A stretch of 64,000 nucleotides of DNA, taken from assembly GCA_917880725.1 (NCBI GenBank), contig OU862881.1, forward strand, positions 27,626,001 to 27,690,000. Direction: 5' to 3'. The notes below the pieces were generated by a model, which worked only from the letters and a program-made list of their open reading frames with translations, was not told where the DNA came from and did no database searches. This DNA is from Selenia dentaria (lineage: Eukaryota > Arthropoda > Insecta > Lepidoptera > Geometridae). The first letter of the stretch is position 1; each line of letters opens with the position of its first letter. Below are positions 8,730-18,750 of the stretch, one piece after another. A program made the translations under genes and the position numbers.

Positions 8730-11700
8730 AATTAAAAAAAAAACCGCTGACAACATAGACGTCTTGTGATTTTCTATATTTTATAAATACAATTTTTTTT
8801 TCTCAATTTTACTATTTTGTACAGTTTTATCTCTGGATTTTACAAATAGACCGCCTCCGTTAAAATAAGCATAAAAAATTCATCAGATATAGACAAAAAT
8901 CCATGAACAACACAATGCATTTTTTCCAACCAAATGACAATGTCAAAATTAGCTCAAGATCACATTCAATATTTACAACAATTTACAATAACTAATTCTA
9001 TGAACTAATGATCACAAGAAGTAAAGCGGGAACGAATTGCGCACGACCACCATCACCGCCTGCCCCGTCAACATCGTGCTCGTCGTCAGATGAGGAGTAT
9101 GGAACCCCCCGTGACACGAGTGAATCGAGCGACGAGAGCGGGCCTCAGTCACCATCGCCGCCACCACCAACTGCGCGACGAGGGCGACCACCGCTGCCGG
9201 CACGCTTGGGGCCTGCGGGACAACCTGTTCTGCGCCCGGCCCCCGCTACCGGTGGTGTAGTGCGCCGCATGCGATGGACTCCGTCAATAAATGAGAACTG
9301 CATGCGCGCCTACTATGGGGCTACAAATGGAGGAAGCAACCTGACTGCGTATCGTGATCGAATGCTGTCTCTGTTTCAGACCCTTGAACCAACTTTGACC
9401 GTATCTGCACAGCGACTATCGGATCAGGTGCGAGCTATTCACCGGTGCAAACTGTTGAACCAGCCTGCACTTGATCGGCTACGCCTGGAGGTGCTACCTA
9501 TTCAGGCGTGTTCATCCTGGGACCCGTCTGACACGGTGTCGATATCGGTTCCGGTATTGACGAGTATACGGACGGATACTGCAGTCGACGAAGAAGATTG
9601 CCTGAATATGAGCGTAAGTACCCAGGTGAATGAGCAACTGAGGAGGGCTTTGGATGACGCAATTTTTACATATAGATTCACACTTGACTCTAGACCACGC
9701 CTGCCTCGTCTACCCACGAATAGACATAACCTAGCGCTAATGGGAGCCTTGAACGCTTTGCTAGTACCGTATATACGGGATAGCAAAGATTTAACTGATA
9801 CTCACTCGATCCTCTATTGTGGGGCAATCGCGGTATGTCACGTTGCTCGTGTTAAGTTCCCGGACACTGACCGAGCACCGCGAAATGCTTCGGGTGTACC
9901 CGAGTGGCAAACGCGGATCGAGAGACGTATCAGTACGTACAGGACTCTCATTGCAAAGCTAATCTGCTTCAGCAGGGGCAACAAACGCCCTCGAGTCATA
10001 CGCTTCGTGAACCAAGCTTTTGCTGGGACTGGCATCAGACCCCAGGAGTATATGACTTGTGTCACGGAGCGTATAGACTTTTTGAAACAGAAAATCTATG
10101 CGTGGGCAAACCGCATTCGCCGTTACAGAGAACGTGTGAATAGATACCAACAAAATCGCCTTTTCCAAAGTGATCAAAGAAAGGTATATAGAAAATGGGA
10201 AGGAACTGACCAACGAGTGAATGATGGACGGCTACCGGATGCCGACACCATGACAAACTTTTGGCGTGGCATCTGGTCGCTGCCCATTGAACACACGGAG
10301 GGCGATTGGATGAATATTGTCGAGAGCTCATGTGAATCTATTGAACCCATGGAGGCTGTGAACATCAGCCCCATAGACGTTAGTTGTGCTATTCGTAAGA
10401 CCCCGAACTGGAAAAGCCCTGGACCAGACGGATTGCACAATTTTTGGCTAAAATGGATTCGATGCTCACACGAGTGCTTGGCAATACAATTCCAAGAAGC
10501 CATTGAACGTGGTTCCCTTCCCAATTTCTTGACAACTGGTGTCACCTTCCTGCTCTATAAGTCCGGTAGTACCACGGAAGCGAAGAATTACAGACCCATC
10601 ACGTGCTTGCCTACGCTATACAAGCTCCTTACATCTATTCTGCGAACAAAAATTTATTCGCACATTGTTGTGAATAACATTTTGGCTCCTGCTCAGAATG
10701 GATGTCGGGTTGGGTCCCGTGGTACTAAAGAGCTCCTCCTCACAGACATGACCATTTGTCAACAAGTCCGGCGAAACAGGGGGGTTCTATCCACTGCCTG
10801 GATTGACTATAAGAAGGCTTATGATTCAGTGCCTCATTCGTGGCTAGAGAGGATATTAGAGTTATATAAAATCAATATAACTCTGAGATCATTCTTAAGC
10901 ACATGCGTGAGACATTGGACCACAGTTCTTCGTCAACCAGGAGATCGTGAGAGCGTCTCTGGGTCACAGGACTTCATAAGGATCGAACGAGGTATATTCC
11001 AGGGTGACAGTCTCAGTCCTTTGTGGTTTTGTCTAGCGTTGAATCCTCTCAGCACTTTGTTGATGGATTCAAAACTAGGCTACCGACTTCGAAGAGAGGG
11101 TGAGATAATTTCTCATCTATTGTATATGGATGATCTCAAACTGTTTGCAACGAATCGCCAAGACTTGATGGATCTTTTGAAAATTACTGAATCTTTCAGT
11201 GATTCTATCAGGATGGAGTTTGGTGTAGATAAGTGTGCGGTCATGCATGTACAACGGGGAAAGGTTGTGAATTCTTCAAATTTACAACTTTCCGAGACAA
11301 TTACTCTCACATGTCTTTCTGAAGTTGAAACCTATAAGTATCTTGGTATGTCACAGTCATTGGGTATCATGGATAGGGACATTAAGCAGACAGTGAAGGA
11401 GCGTTTCTTCTACCGATTAACAAAAGTTCTTAACAGTCTTTTGTCGGGCGGCAACAAGACGCGCGCCTTCAATGGTTGGGTGATGCCCCTACTCATATAC
11501 TCCTTTGGCATACTAAGATGGACTCAGACTGAACTTGACGCCCTGGATAGGCGGGTCCGTCAATTGCTTACAACACATCGCATGCTACATCCACGCTCGT
11601 CTGTTATGAGGCTATACATCCCACGGAAGTGGGGGGGTCGTGGCTTCCTAAATGCCAAGAACCTCCACAACTGTGAGGTGTCCAGTCTCAGAGAGTATTT

Positions 11701-12750
11701 CCGTAACACCGAGTGTGGGATACATCGCGATGTCATAGCAGTTGATAGGAGCCTCACGCCTCTCTCCTTGGCAAACGAGAACTGGCGTAAACCAGTTGTG
11801 CTAAGCATCGAAGACCGAAGAGACGTATGGAAGGGCAAAGAGCTGCACGGACGATTCTACAAGGCCCTAACAGGACCTGATGTAGACCAGCTCGCGTCAG
11901 TGAACTGGCTACGTTTCGGTGATCTGTTTGGTGAAACCGAGGGTTTTGTCTGTGCAATTGCTGACGAAGTTATCAAGACGAATAACTACCGGAAATATAT
12001 TCTGAAAGACGGTACGGTCGACATTTGTCGAGCATGCCGCCGTCCCGGAGAGTCACTCAGACATATTATTTCCGGTTGTTCTCATCTTGCTAATGGAGAG
12101 TACTTGCACAGACATAACCAAGTAGCCAGGATTATTCACCAGCAACTTGCCCTTCAATATGACCTTATTGAGTCTGAGGTGCCGTACTATAAGTACGCAC
12201 CTACGCCTGTTCTTGAAAACGGTCGTGCTACGCTCTATTGGGATCGATCTATAATCACGGACAGGACTATTGTTGCCAATAAGCCTGACATCGTGGTGAT
12301 CGATCGATCTCAGCGCCGGGTAATGCTTGTTGACGTCACCATTCCTCATGATGAGAACCTCGTGAAGGCTGAGAAGGACAAGCTTAGCAAGTACCTTGAC
12401 TTAGCTCATGAGGTGACCGCCATGTGGGATGTTGATTCGACAATAATTGTTCCGATAGTAGTTTCAGCAAACGGCCTTATAGCAAAAAGCCTCGACCGAC
12501 ATCTTAAGAGGCTTTCGCTAGATGGTTGGATCAAGGGACAGATACAGAAGGCAGTACTTCTTGACACGGCACGTATTGTCAGGAGGTTCCTCAGTCTGCA
12601 GCCCTAACCACTGGTAGTTTGGGTCATGCCCCGCTGCCGATGGCAATCTAGGATTAGGTTTTTTACAATGTTTTTTTATTTATTATTTTTTATTGTATAT
12701 AGAAATATTGTAAAAAATTTAATTTTAAGAAAAGGAAATAAATAATGTGA
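8730..12750 (+). mobile_element. R4/Dong-type LINE, apparently full length
   Basis: About 4.0 kb inserted within an (AAT)n tract: GGAATAATAATAATAA on the left and GAATAATAATAA on the right (12749-12760). The unoccupied counterpart, with one continuous (AAT)n, lies at 16986-17007. It has a 5' region of ~280 bp, one long intact ORF and a ~140-bp A+T-rich 3' region. Dong of Bombyx mori (R4 clade) is known to insert in TAA repeats, which agrees. The right border is uncertain by ~20 bp, because AAAAGGAAATAA at 12729 resembles the left flank AAAAGGAATAA and may be part of a degenerate target duplication. Confidence 0.8.
9008..12607 (+). CDS. R4/Dong-type reverse transcriptase-endonuclease
   Basis: An intact 1199-aa ORF. 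Residues 1-80 are rich in Ser, Pro and acidic residues. At about 95-120 is RMRWTPSINENCMRAYYGAT, a conserved N-terminal block of R4-like elements as I recall it. The reverse transcriptase domain covers about 440-800, with WIDYKKAYDSVP (~598), RGIFQGDSLSPLWF (~660) and the catalytic YMDD (~706). At ~1007 is C-X2-C-X8-H-X4-C (CRAC...H...C). The restriction-like endonuclease follows: KPDIVVID (~1091), VDVTIP (~1107) and EKDKLSKY (~1120), i.e. the PD...D...K pattern. There is no APE-type endonuclease, separating it from the R1, RTE and Jockey types here. The role is nicking target DNA and priming reverse transcription of its own RNA. The ATG at 9008 follows an upstream minimal ORF (ATG AAC TAA at 9000). 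No frameshift or stop is seen and all catalytic residues I can place are present. Confidence 0.88.
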   Translation: MITRSKAGTNCARPPSPPAPSTSCSSSDEEYGTPRDTSESSDESGPQSPSPPPPTARRGRPPLPARLGPAGQPVLRPAPATGGVVRRMRWTPSINENCMRAYYGATNGGSNLTAYRDRMLSLFQTLEPTLTVSAQRLSDQVRAIHRCKLLNQPALDRLRLEVLPIQACSSWDPSDTVSISVPVLTSIRTDTAVDEEDCLNMSVSTQVNEQLRRALDDAIFTYRFTLDSRPRLPRLPTNRHNLALMGALNALLVPYIRDSKDLTDTHSILYCGAIAVCHVARVKFPDTDRAPRNASGVPEWQTRIERRISTYRTLIAKLICFSRGNKRPRVIRFVNQAFAGTGIRPQEYMTCVTERIDFLKQKIYAWANRIRRYRERVNRYQQNRLFQSDQRKVYRKWEGTDQRVNDGRLPDADTMTNFWRGIWSLPIEHTEGDWMNIVESSCESIEPMEAVNISPIDVSCAIRKTPNWKSPGPDGLHNFWLKWIRCSHECLAIQFQEAIERGSLPNFLTTGVTFLLYKSGSTTEAKNYRPITCLPTLYKLLTSILRTKIYSHIVVNNILAPAQNGCRVGSRGTKELLLTDMTICQQVRRNRGVLSTAWIDYKKAYDSVPHSWLERILELYKINITLRSFLSTCVRHWTTVLRQPGDRESVSGSQDFIRIERGIFQGDSLSPLWFCLALNPLSTLLMDSKLGYRLRREGEIISHLLYMDDLKLFATNRQDLMDLLKITESFSDSIRMEFGVDKCAVMHVQRGKVVNSSNLQLSETITLTCLSEVETYKYLGMSQSLGIMDRDIKQTVKERFFYRLTKVLNSLLSGGNKTRAFNGWVMPLLIYSFGILRWTQTELDALDRRVRQLLTTHRMLHPRSSVMRLYIPRKWGGRGFLNAKNLHNCEVSSLREYFRNTECGIHRDVIAVDRSLTPLSLANENWRKPVVLSIEDRRDVWKGKELHGRFYKALTGPDVDQLASVNWLRFGDLFGETEGFVCAIADEVIKTNNYRKYILKDGTVDICRACRRPGESLRHIISGCSHLANGEYLHRHNQVARIIHQQLALQYDLIESEVPYYKYAPTPVLENGRATLYWDRSIITDRTIVANKPDIVVIDRSQRRVMLVDVTIPHDENLVKAEKDKLSKYLDLAHEVTAMWDVDSTIIVPIVVSANGLIAKSLDRHLKRLSLDGWIKGQIQKAVLLDTARIVRRFLSLQP

Positions 12751-13180
12751 ATAATAATAAACATATATTTATTTCCTCCTCACAAAAGGTTGATAAAAAC
12801 AATTTAAAATAATTAGCGAAGAGTGACAAAATAAAACCTAACTATGTGAGGGGGCTGGTGCCCGAAGTAGGTTTTTTTAAGTTTAGGAGTTACACAGATT
12901 ATGTTACAATGGGCGGCTTAATCATTAAAAGAAATATGTTCCAGCCAACCTTAACCAACCAACTGCTCAAAACTTAGTAAAAATAATTTTTAACGAAAAT
13001 AATGTTCAATAAAATAACAATACATGTTATTTTTAACACAAAATAACAAATCGTCACACCTATATTCTTGAAGAGGTAAACACCGATGTTTTATAAACCT
13101 GCGTTTCACCGGATATATTTTTGGTCCCATGTAATAGAGGGCGAGCCTATTGCCACGACGGGACACTGTTACAGACTCCG
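12751..13180 (-). repeat. SINE body module Y, copy 1
   Basis: About 430 bp whose minus strand runs CGGAGTCTGTAACAGTG, GGCAATAGGCTCGCCCTC, ATTACATGGGACC and ends AAATAAATATATGTTTA(TTA)n. It matches 17006-17418, where the same module is joined to a tRNA-like head. Here it lacks that head and instead abuts module X at 13181-13187 through a 6-bp filler (TCTGCC). Confidence 0.7.
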
Positions 13181-13186
13181 TCTGCC

Positions 13187-13530
13187 ATGGTGGCCCTTAT
13201 GGGGGGCCAGTTTAGTGGGTGGCAAGTCACCACCTGCCTAAATATTTTAAAATGAGACTGAAATTGGCAGCTGCCGTAGTCTCGTCCATAGCCCACTATA
13301 TCCCTAATCACTAATAAGTTCATATAAATAGCCTTACCATTTTACACATTTTTGTAATAGATATAAGTACCATGTTACCCTTCATCAAAAATGACAGTTT
13401 TCATACTATATTGTATATTTTATACCAAACAGGCCTCTAAGTGTTGGCCACAGCCCCACTTAAGCCTTTGCAAAGGACCGGACGTAATCCGTGAAATAAA
13501 TAAAATAAATAATAATAAAAATACTAATAA
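13187..13530 (-). repeat. Retroposon module X, copy B
   Basis: Same module as 4954-5320 but clearly more divergent from it (roughly one difference in eight bases by eye) than the adjoining 2.45-kb duplicates are from each other. It ends at the same ATGGTGG point. At its other side is an (AAT)n-like tract and the intact TAATACTAACAGCC site that, in copy 1, holds the Harbinger element. Confidence 0.65.
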
Positions 13531-13551
13531 TACTAACAGCCGGTTACGGCC

Positions 13552-13678
13552 GGTCCCAATAACATATCTATCGCCTGTTTACCTTACTAGAGATAGATTT
13601 GACACTTTTTGTATCGGCGTTATGTCAAATTTCTATCGGTAGTAAGGAAAACCGTGGATAGATAGATTATTGGGATCC
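13552..13678. mobile_element. Hairpin MITE, copy 2
   Basis: Counterpart of 6232-6358 with the same GGTCCCAATAAC...GTTATTGGGATCC-type foldback arms; only scattered substitutions. Confidence 0.7.
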
Positions 13679-14083
13679 CCTATAAACGATAAGATGATCA
13701 CTCTATTACATGTGATGCAAATAAGAACTTGACTGCTAAATTATGGGCGGATATACACCTCTGCTAAGCTCTTTGAGCATGTAAAAGCGAGGTAGTATTT
13801 GTGTACAAATGGGCATGGGCTAAAATTAAAAAAAGTAATGAACATTAAATGTGTATTGATCACAGCTAGAAAAAAGTATGTATGGACTTCAGTAAAAATC
13901 GTGATACGGATTTCAGTCATTGTAAATTACCGTATATATTGTCAATTTTAGGTCTGTATCTCAAAATTACCGTACATTACTCGCATGGTAATCAACTACC
14001 GTACCGTTTGGCAACACTGACTGACACTGTGATAACAGCATTGTGTCGTCACTGACACTGACAAGTGCGTTCATAGATATGTA

Positions 14084-14275
14084 TCGAACTAATATTATAA
14101 ACGCGAAAGTTTGTGAGTATGGATGTGTGGATCTTTGTTACTCTTTCACGTTCAAACGGCGAGGGTAATTTTGATGAAATTTGGTATAGAGGTAAATGAG
14201 GCGCTGCATTAACACATAAGATACTTTTTACCCGTATCAATATCATCATCATCCATCACCAAGCAGGTGAAAATA
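14084..14275 (+). mobile_element. Helitron-like short element, degenerate
   Basis: Counterpart of 6750-6945: TATTATAAACGCGAAAGTTT at the start, TACTCTTTCACG, an (ATC)n tract and CACCAAGCAGGTGAAA at the end; terminal CTAGT absent. Confidence 0.55.
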
Positions 14276-14597
14276 CGTAATATGCTTGGGCACAGCATAG
14301 ACAAAATAACAAGACCTCCGCCTACGTCAAGATCGTATAGATGACAGTTCTGTCAAAGTTTGTGTCAGTTTCTGATAGCTTAGTCAATATGCTTGGCGAC
14401 CGTCAAAGGTGAAGAAATATAACAAATACACCGTCAAGGGTCATGAAATGTATAGACAGTTTTTTCCATGGTGATTAATTTTATATTTGTATTCGCGTAA
14501 GTCCTGTATTTTATTATGAATGTTTACTGATTGATATACATAGTATTACAATTTACTCATATAATACTATTGCTTTTGACGATGTACATATTTTATG

Positions 14598-14985
14598 ACA
14601 TTTTGGTATAAGGTCAGATATGCCCTTGGAGAAGATTATTATCTTCTCCAAGGGCATATCTATCTTTACCTACTCGAAGTAATAATCCTGCGCAGACGTA
14701 GTGGCAGGCACCAGCTAGTAAAATATTATTTCTTACTGTGCCGGTACTGTTTCGGAACTGTGGCTTCACTGAACCTTCGGGAAGAGACTAGACTCCCACA
14801 ACACAGGGAATCCTGTGTTGTGGGAGCTTGTGCTCATAACTTAGCTTAAAAGTATAGATAAATTAAGTAAAACTTAGTATAGCTACGTAATTTTAAGCTA
14901 CATATTAATAACTAATGTACACCTATATCCTGAAATAAACATGATTCGATTGATTTGATTGATTGATATGTCTGAATTGGCCCTT
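14598..14985 (+). mobile_element. LINE/SINE 3' end with (TTGA)n tail, copy 2
   Basis: Counterpart of 7262-7640, including the perfect hairpin (14616-14636 / 14641-14661, loop TATT) and the AATAAACATGATTCGATTGATTTGATTGATTGAT-type tail. It has a second inverted repeat GACTCCCACAACACAGG...CCTGTGTTGTGGGAG at 14791-14825 that is better preserved here than in copy 1. Confidence 0.55.
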
Positions 14986-15661
14986 AGTTTATTTTCGTGG
15001 TACTTCACGATGTTCGTTTCTGTAAGACATTGCTTAGGTGACTGGAATTTCAAACTTTTTTAAATTGCTTTTAGGCCCTTGGGCTGTGTTGGTACTAACC
15101 TGGCTCTTTTACAGATGCTTACATGTAATTAGTATTCAATATCAGTCCATTTATCGAAAATACATAAGTAATGTAAGAAATATGTAACAAATTTCATCGT
15201 TTAATTAAGATTCTGTTAATAAATCCGTACAAATCCTACATAAATTCTCGACTAACGAGATTTCATTTAGGTCATGCATGGAAAACTAGCTTAGAAACTT
15301 GAAGTTCATTCATACTCATTCGTAAGTAACACACCTATGCGGAAGACATACTCATATTTTATACTGTTATTAATATACCTATTGCATATTTATCAACTTG
15401 TTATAATAAGTATATGATATGTGTCCAATTATGCTGTAATCTGTGTGACCGTATAGATCAGATTATACTAAAAACGGTTTGTCTTTGCTTTGGGCTCATC
15501 TGGAAACTGTCAAATTTACACAGACCATTTCTAAGTGGAAATAAGTGGGTATTTTGATAGGATTTTTCCAAAATTCAACTGTTTTTGTCTTCGATTGGTG
15601 TGTATAATTATAATCATTACAAGAGTGATTCGGTTAATCTATACTCTATAATTATATACTT

Positions 15662-15868
15662 ACTAACTGCGCCACGCAGTTTCACCCGCGTGGTGATGGA
15701 TGATGATGATGATGATGATGAAAAAGTATCCTATATGTTATTTCAGCGTTTCATCTATCTACGTACCAAATTTCATTAAAATCCATTCAGTAGTTTTTGC
15801 GTGAAAGAGTAACAAACATACTAATAATCTATCCATCCATCCATCCAAACTTTCACATTTATAATAAA
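15662..15868 (-). mobile_element. Helitron-like short element
   Basis: Counterpart of 8323-8535; the CTAGT terminus is mutated to TTAGT here. Confidence 0.55.
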
Positions 15869-15980
15869 GGAGTAGAGGCCAAAAAGTCTGTACCTTTAAG
15901 CAAAATTAAAAAAAAAATGTGGATCAGGAGACGTAAAATTACCTACTGAACAAGAATATGACGCTTTTGAAAAAAAATCT

Positions 15981-16395
15981 GTTTGTCTTTCTGTCTGTGT
16001 GTCTGTATGCTCATGCAAAACTTAAAAACTACCGCACAGATTTCGATAAAATTTGGTATATCGATAGAATTGAGCTCGGAACTTTCAACTATAATCTTTT
16101 TATCTTGATCTGTCACATAAATCCAAGATGGCAGCTTGATCTATCTATGCTTCAGTCACTCTAATATAATACAGGGGTTTAGATTGACTGCATGATCGGC
16201 GCGCATGAACTTTTATGGTACGGCTAAAAACCATAGTGATTAAGACTGTAACACGTCATTTTTTAATTATTGCCAATATGCACATGTGTGCAGTAGTGCT
16301 CATAAATTATTAGATAGATAGATAGTACTTTATTGTTACAAAAAAAAGTCACAATAAGATAACTTAAATAATAATAATAATAATAATAATAATAC
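15981..16395. other. Mixed repeat debris and (AAT)n tract
   Basis: Holds a TCTGTCTGTGTGTCTG tract and a degenerate dispersed repeat (CGATAAAATTTGGTATATCG). There is also a short piece whose minus strand reads GTAACAATAAAGTACTATC followed by (TATC)n, resembling a LINE 3' tail (16306-16345), and an (AAT)n tract at about 16369-16394. No gene. Confidence 0.5.
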
Positions 16396-17005
16396 CGCAG
16401 GGGCGGCTTTGTGGCGAGCCGTCGGTGAGTGGCGACACCGCGGACCCTGATTCTCCCTGGGGCTAAATGAGACCCCTGACCCCCGGCTTGCCTTAATTGG
16501 TCGTCTGGGGGTGGAGACGCAAGAGCAAGAAACAAAAAGCTCCAAGGGTGGAAGTGTTAAAGGGCATAACGCCGGTAGTAGCGCTCTAGTGAAACCGCAG
16601 CACACCTCTCAACACCCTTCAGATATCCACACCAACGTTGCCCCTTTTGTCACCATTGATGGTGGCTCTTATGGGGGGCCCGTTTAGTGGGTGGCAAGTC
16701 ACCACCTGCCTAAATATTTTAAGATGAGACTGAAATTGGCAGGTGCCGTAGTCTCGTCCATAGCCCACTATCTCCCGTTCCAGTAATAAGTACATATCAA
16801 TAGCCCTGCCCATTTTACCCATTTTTGTAATAGATATACCATGTAACCATCCATCCAAAATGTTTCTGTTTTTATACTACATTGTATTTTTATACCAAAC
16901 GGGCCTCTAAGTGTTGGCTAGGTACAGCCCCACTTATGCCTATGTAAAGGACCGGGTGAAACCCGTGAAATATGTCAAATAAAAGGAATAATAATAATAA
17001 TAATA
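16396..17005 (-). repeat. Retroposon X with G+C-rich 3' module, copy C
   Basis: On the minus strand: an (ATT)n border, module X (about 17000-16659), then a G+C-rich module (16658-16396) with GGTGTGCTGCGGTTTCAC, CTACTACCGGCGTTATGCCC and GCGGTGTCGCCACTCACCG, ending CGCCCCTGCGG beside the 16369-16394 (AAT)n. The same two-module structure is at 43850-44520. The G+C-rich part is open over ~90 codons in two frames, but conservation of both suggests base composition rather than coding. Confidence 0.65.
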
Positions 17006-17572
17006 AACATATATTTATTTTCTCCTCACAAAAGGTTGGTAAAAACAATTTAAAATAATTAGCGAAGAGTGACAAAATAAAACCTAACTATGTGAGGGGG
17101 CTGGTGCCTGAAGTAGGTTTTTTAAGTTTAAGAGTTACACAGATTATGTTACAATGGGCGGCTTAATCATTAAAAGAAATATGTTCCAGCCAACCTTAAC
17201 CAACCAACCGCTCAAAACTTAGTAAAAATATTTTTAACGAAAATAATGTTTAATAAAATGTTATTTTTTAACACAATATAACAAATCGTCACACCTATAT
17301 ATCCTTGAAGAGGTAAACAGCGATGTTTTATAAACCTGCGTTTCACCGGATATATTTTTGGTCCCATGTAATAGAGGGCGAGCCTATTGCCACCTACGGG
17401 GCACTGTTACAGACTCCGGCCTGGTATTGAGAATTTCTTTGTCACGAAATACTAATATAACTAATATAATATATAATAACTGTCCAACCCGGGGATCGAA
17501 CCCAGGACCTAGAGATTCCAAATCGGCGCTTCCACCGCTACACCATGACCAAGCGAGCGAAGCCGCTGGCGG
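17006..17572 (-). repeat. tRNA-derived SINE, family 2 (full length)
   Basis: Minus-strand head starts near 17572. TGGTCATGGTGTAGCGGTGG resembles an A box region and GGGTTCGATCCCCGGGTT contains the B box with a good T-arm hairpin. The middle includes TATTTCGTGACAAAGAAATTC, then body module Y (from 17418), ending ATAAATATATGTTTA and (TTA)n at about 17006. The length of ~565 bp is long for a SINE. Module Y also occurs without this head at 12751-13180. Confidence 0.65.
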
Positions 17573-17702
17573 ATCAGGTAGTATGTTAATATTGTAATTC
17601 CGCTTTTATGAAGAAGTAGGTATACAAGCTATACAGACTTGATATGCGCCGACACATAATGCACACTGCTCAACTACTTGATTGTTTGCCAATCGGATAT
17701 GG

Positions 17703-17895
17703 TTGTCATTATCATCATCATCTCATCCGTAGGACGTCCACTGCTGAATATAAGCGTCCCCAATCATTTTCCAGAAGGACCGGTTGGAAGCGGCCTGCAT
17801 CCAACGTAGTCCTGCGACGTTTATCAGGTCGTCTGTCCACCGTGTCGGTGGACGATCTAAACTGCGCTTGCCGGTCCGTGGTCTCCATTCTAGAT
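17703..17895 (-). mobile_element. RTE-clade LINE, 5'-truncated 3' end
   Basis: On the minus strand it is the last ~60 codons of an RTE-type ORF (GKRSLDRPPTR, then a WMQAASNRSFW-like segment) followed by the (GAT)n tail at 17707-17727. It aligns by eye with the end of the intact RTE at 24400-24617 and with 45362-45600. Degraded by substitutions. Confidence 0.7.
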
Positions 17896-18300
17896 GTGGT
17901 TGTCTTTCACTCTAACTAATCTAATCTAATTACCCAATTTATGTCATTAGAGTTAAGATATAATTAGTATCTTAATAATGTCTGGCTCAAAAACGTCTGA
18001 TTCTTAGACTGTAAGTTTTTGATGTCATTATTTAATAAATAAATTTATAGGGTACTATAGTAAGTGAAATTACTTAGCATATGAGATCACAACCCAATCA
18101 GTGCCGTGCAATACCTTAGCATAAACCTCTTGGTGCTTAGAATAATTATATATTCTATGTCTGGGTGGTATCACAGCTGTCTAGGCTGACGTGGTAGTTA
18201 CTATGAATGACGCAGTAATTACTCGTCTCGACATTATGAGGTACTATTAATAAATAAAGAAAAAATATAATTTAAATGAAACACACAAAAAAACCTACAG
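17896..18300. other. A+T-rich sequence, nothing recognised
   Basis: No ORF, tRNA-like box or terminus seen. Confidence 0.5.
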
Positions 18301-18750
18301 TTATTTATAAAAGACTAGTTGACCTGCTAACGGCTTCGTTTGTTTGTTTGCTTGGTCTTGGTGTAGTGGCGATAGAATAGGTGGGTCTGCCGGAAGGCGG
18401 ACAGCTGCGTTGACGGTGGCTGCGGTGTAATGCGTGAGCGGGCGGGCCCGTGCTCCGTCACATGTCGAGAAGATGGAACTCCTCGGATTTTTTGTGGGTA
18501 ATCGGACTCCCACATAACCACCCCCCGGGGCCGGTGGTATCCATAAACAATTTTCCCGGGTCAATAAAAAGTGGCGAGAGAATAACTTTTTTATTTATGA
18601 ACCGATTGACATGAAACAAACACTTAATGTTAAATGAAGCTTACCACAAATAAATTAGTGGAAACTGGTCTGAATAAGATAAACCGTTTCTGAGATTAGC
18701 GTGCACAAACGCACAGATAAACAGACAAAAATTATAACAATCATTTATTT
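18301..18750. repeat. G+C-richer dispersed-repeat-like segment
   Basis: A 250-bp G+C-rich part (18355-18560; GGTGTAGTGGCGATA, GGACAGCTGCGTTGACGG, CCCCCCGGGGCCGGTGG) is followed by ATGAACCGATTGACATGAAA and TTTCTGAGATTAGCG, phrases that look like common lepidopteran repeats. Minus-strand ORFs of 64-87 codons show no domain. The family is not identified. Confidence 0.4.

Larger units (their letters stand above)
13525..15980. repeat. 2.45-kb duplicated segment, copy 2
   Basis: Second copy of 6205-8660. It contains the hairpin MITE (13552-13678), a Helitron-like element (14084-14275), a LINE tail with perfect hairpin (14598-14985; hairpin 14616-14661), and a minus-strand Helitron-like element (15662-15868). 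A few small indels distinguish it, e.g. GATAACAGCATTGTG at 14031-14045 absent from copy 1, and loss of one half of the CGTAGCTATAC inverted repeat present at 7536-7561. Confidence 0.9.

Noticed and set aside
6205..15980. The 2.45-kb direct repeats as LTRs of one giant retrotransposon
   Set aside because: No TG...CA ends, primer-binding site or polypurine tract are seen, and the repeats contain several unrelated short transposons.
16263..16605. 90-codon ORFs conserved between 16396 and 44297 as a real protein
   Set aside because: Two overlapping frames are equally conserved and one reads into a (Tyr)n run from the AAT tract; this fits a repeated non-coding G+C-rich module.
17480..17572. A functional tRNA gene on the minus strand
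   Set aside because: The head is continuous with a dispersed body (module Y) and cloverleaf pairing is incomplete.
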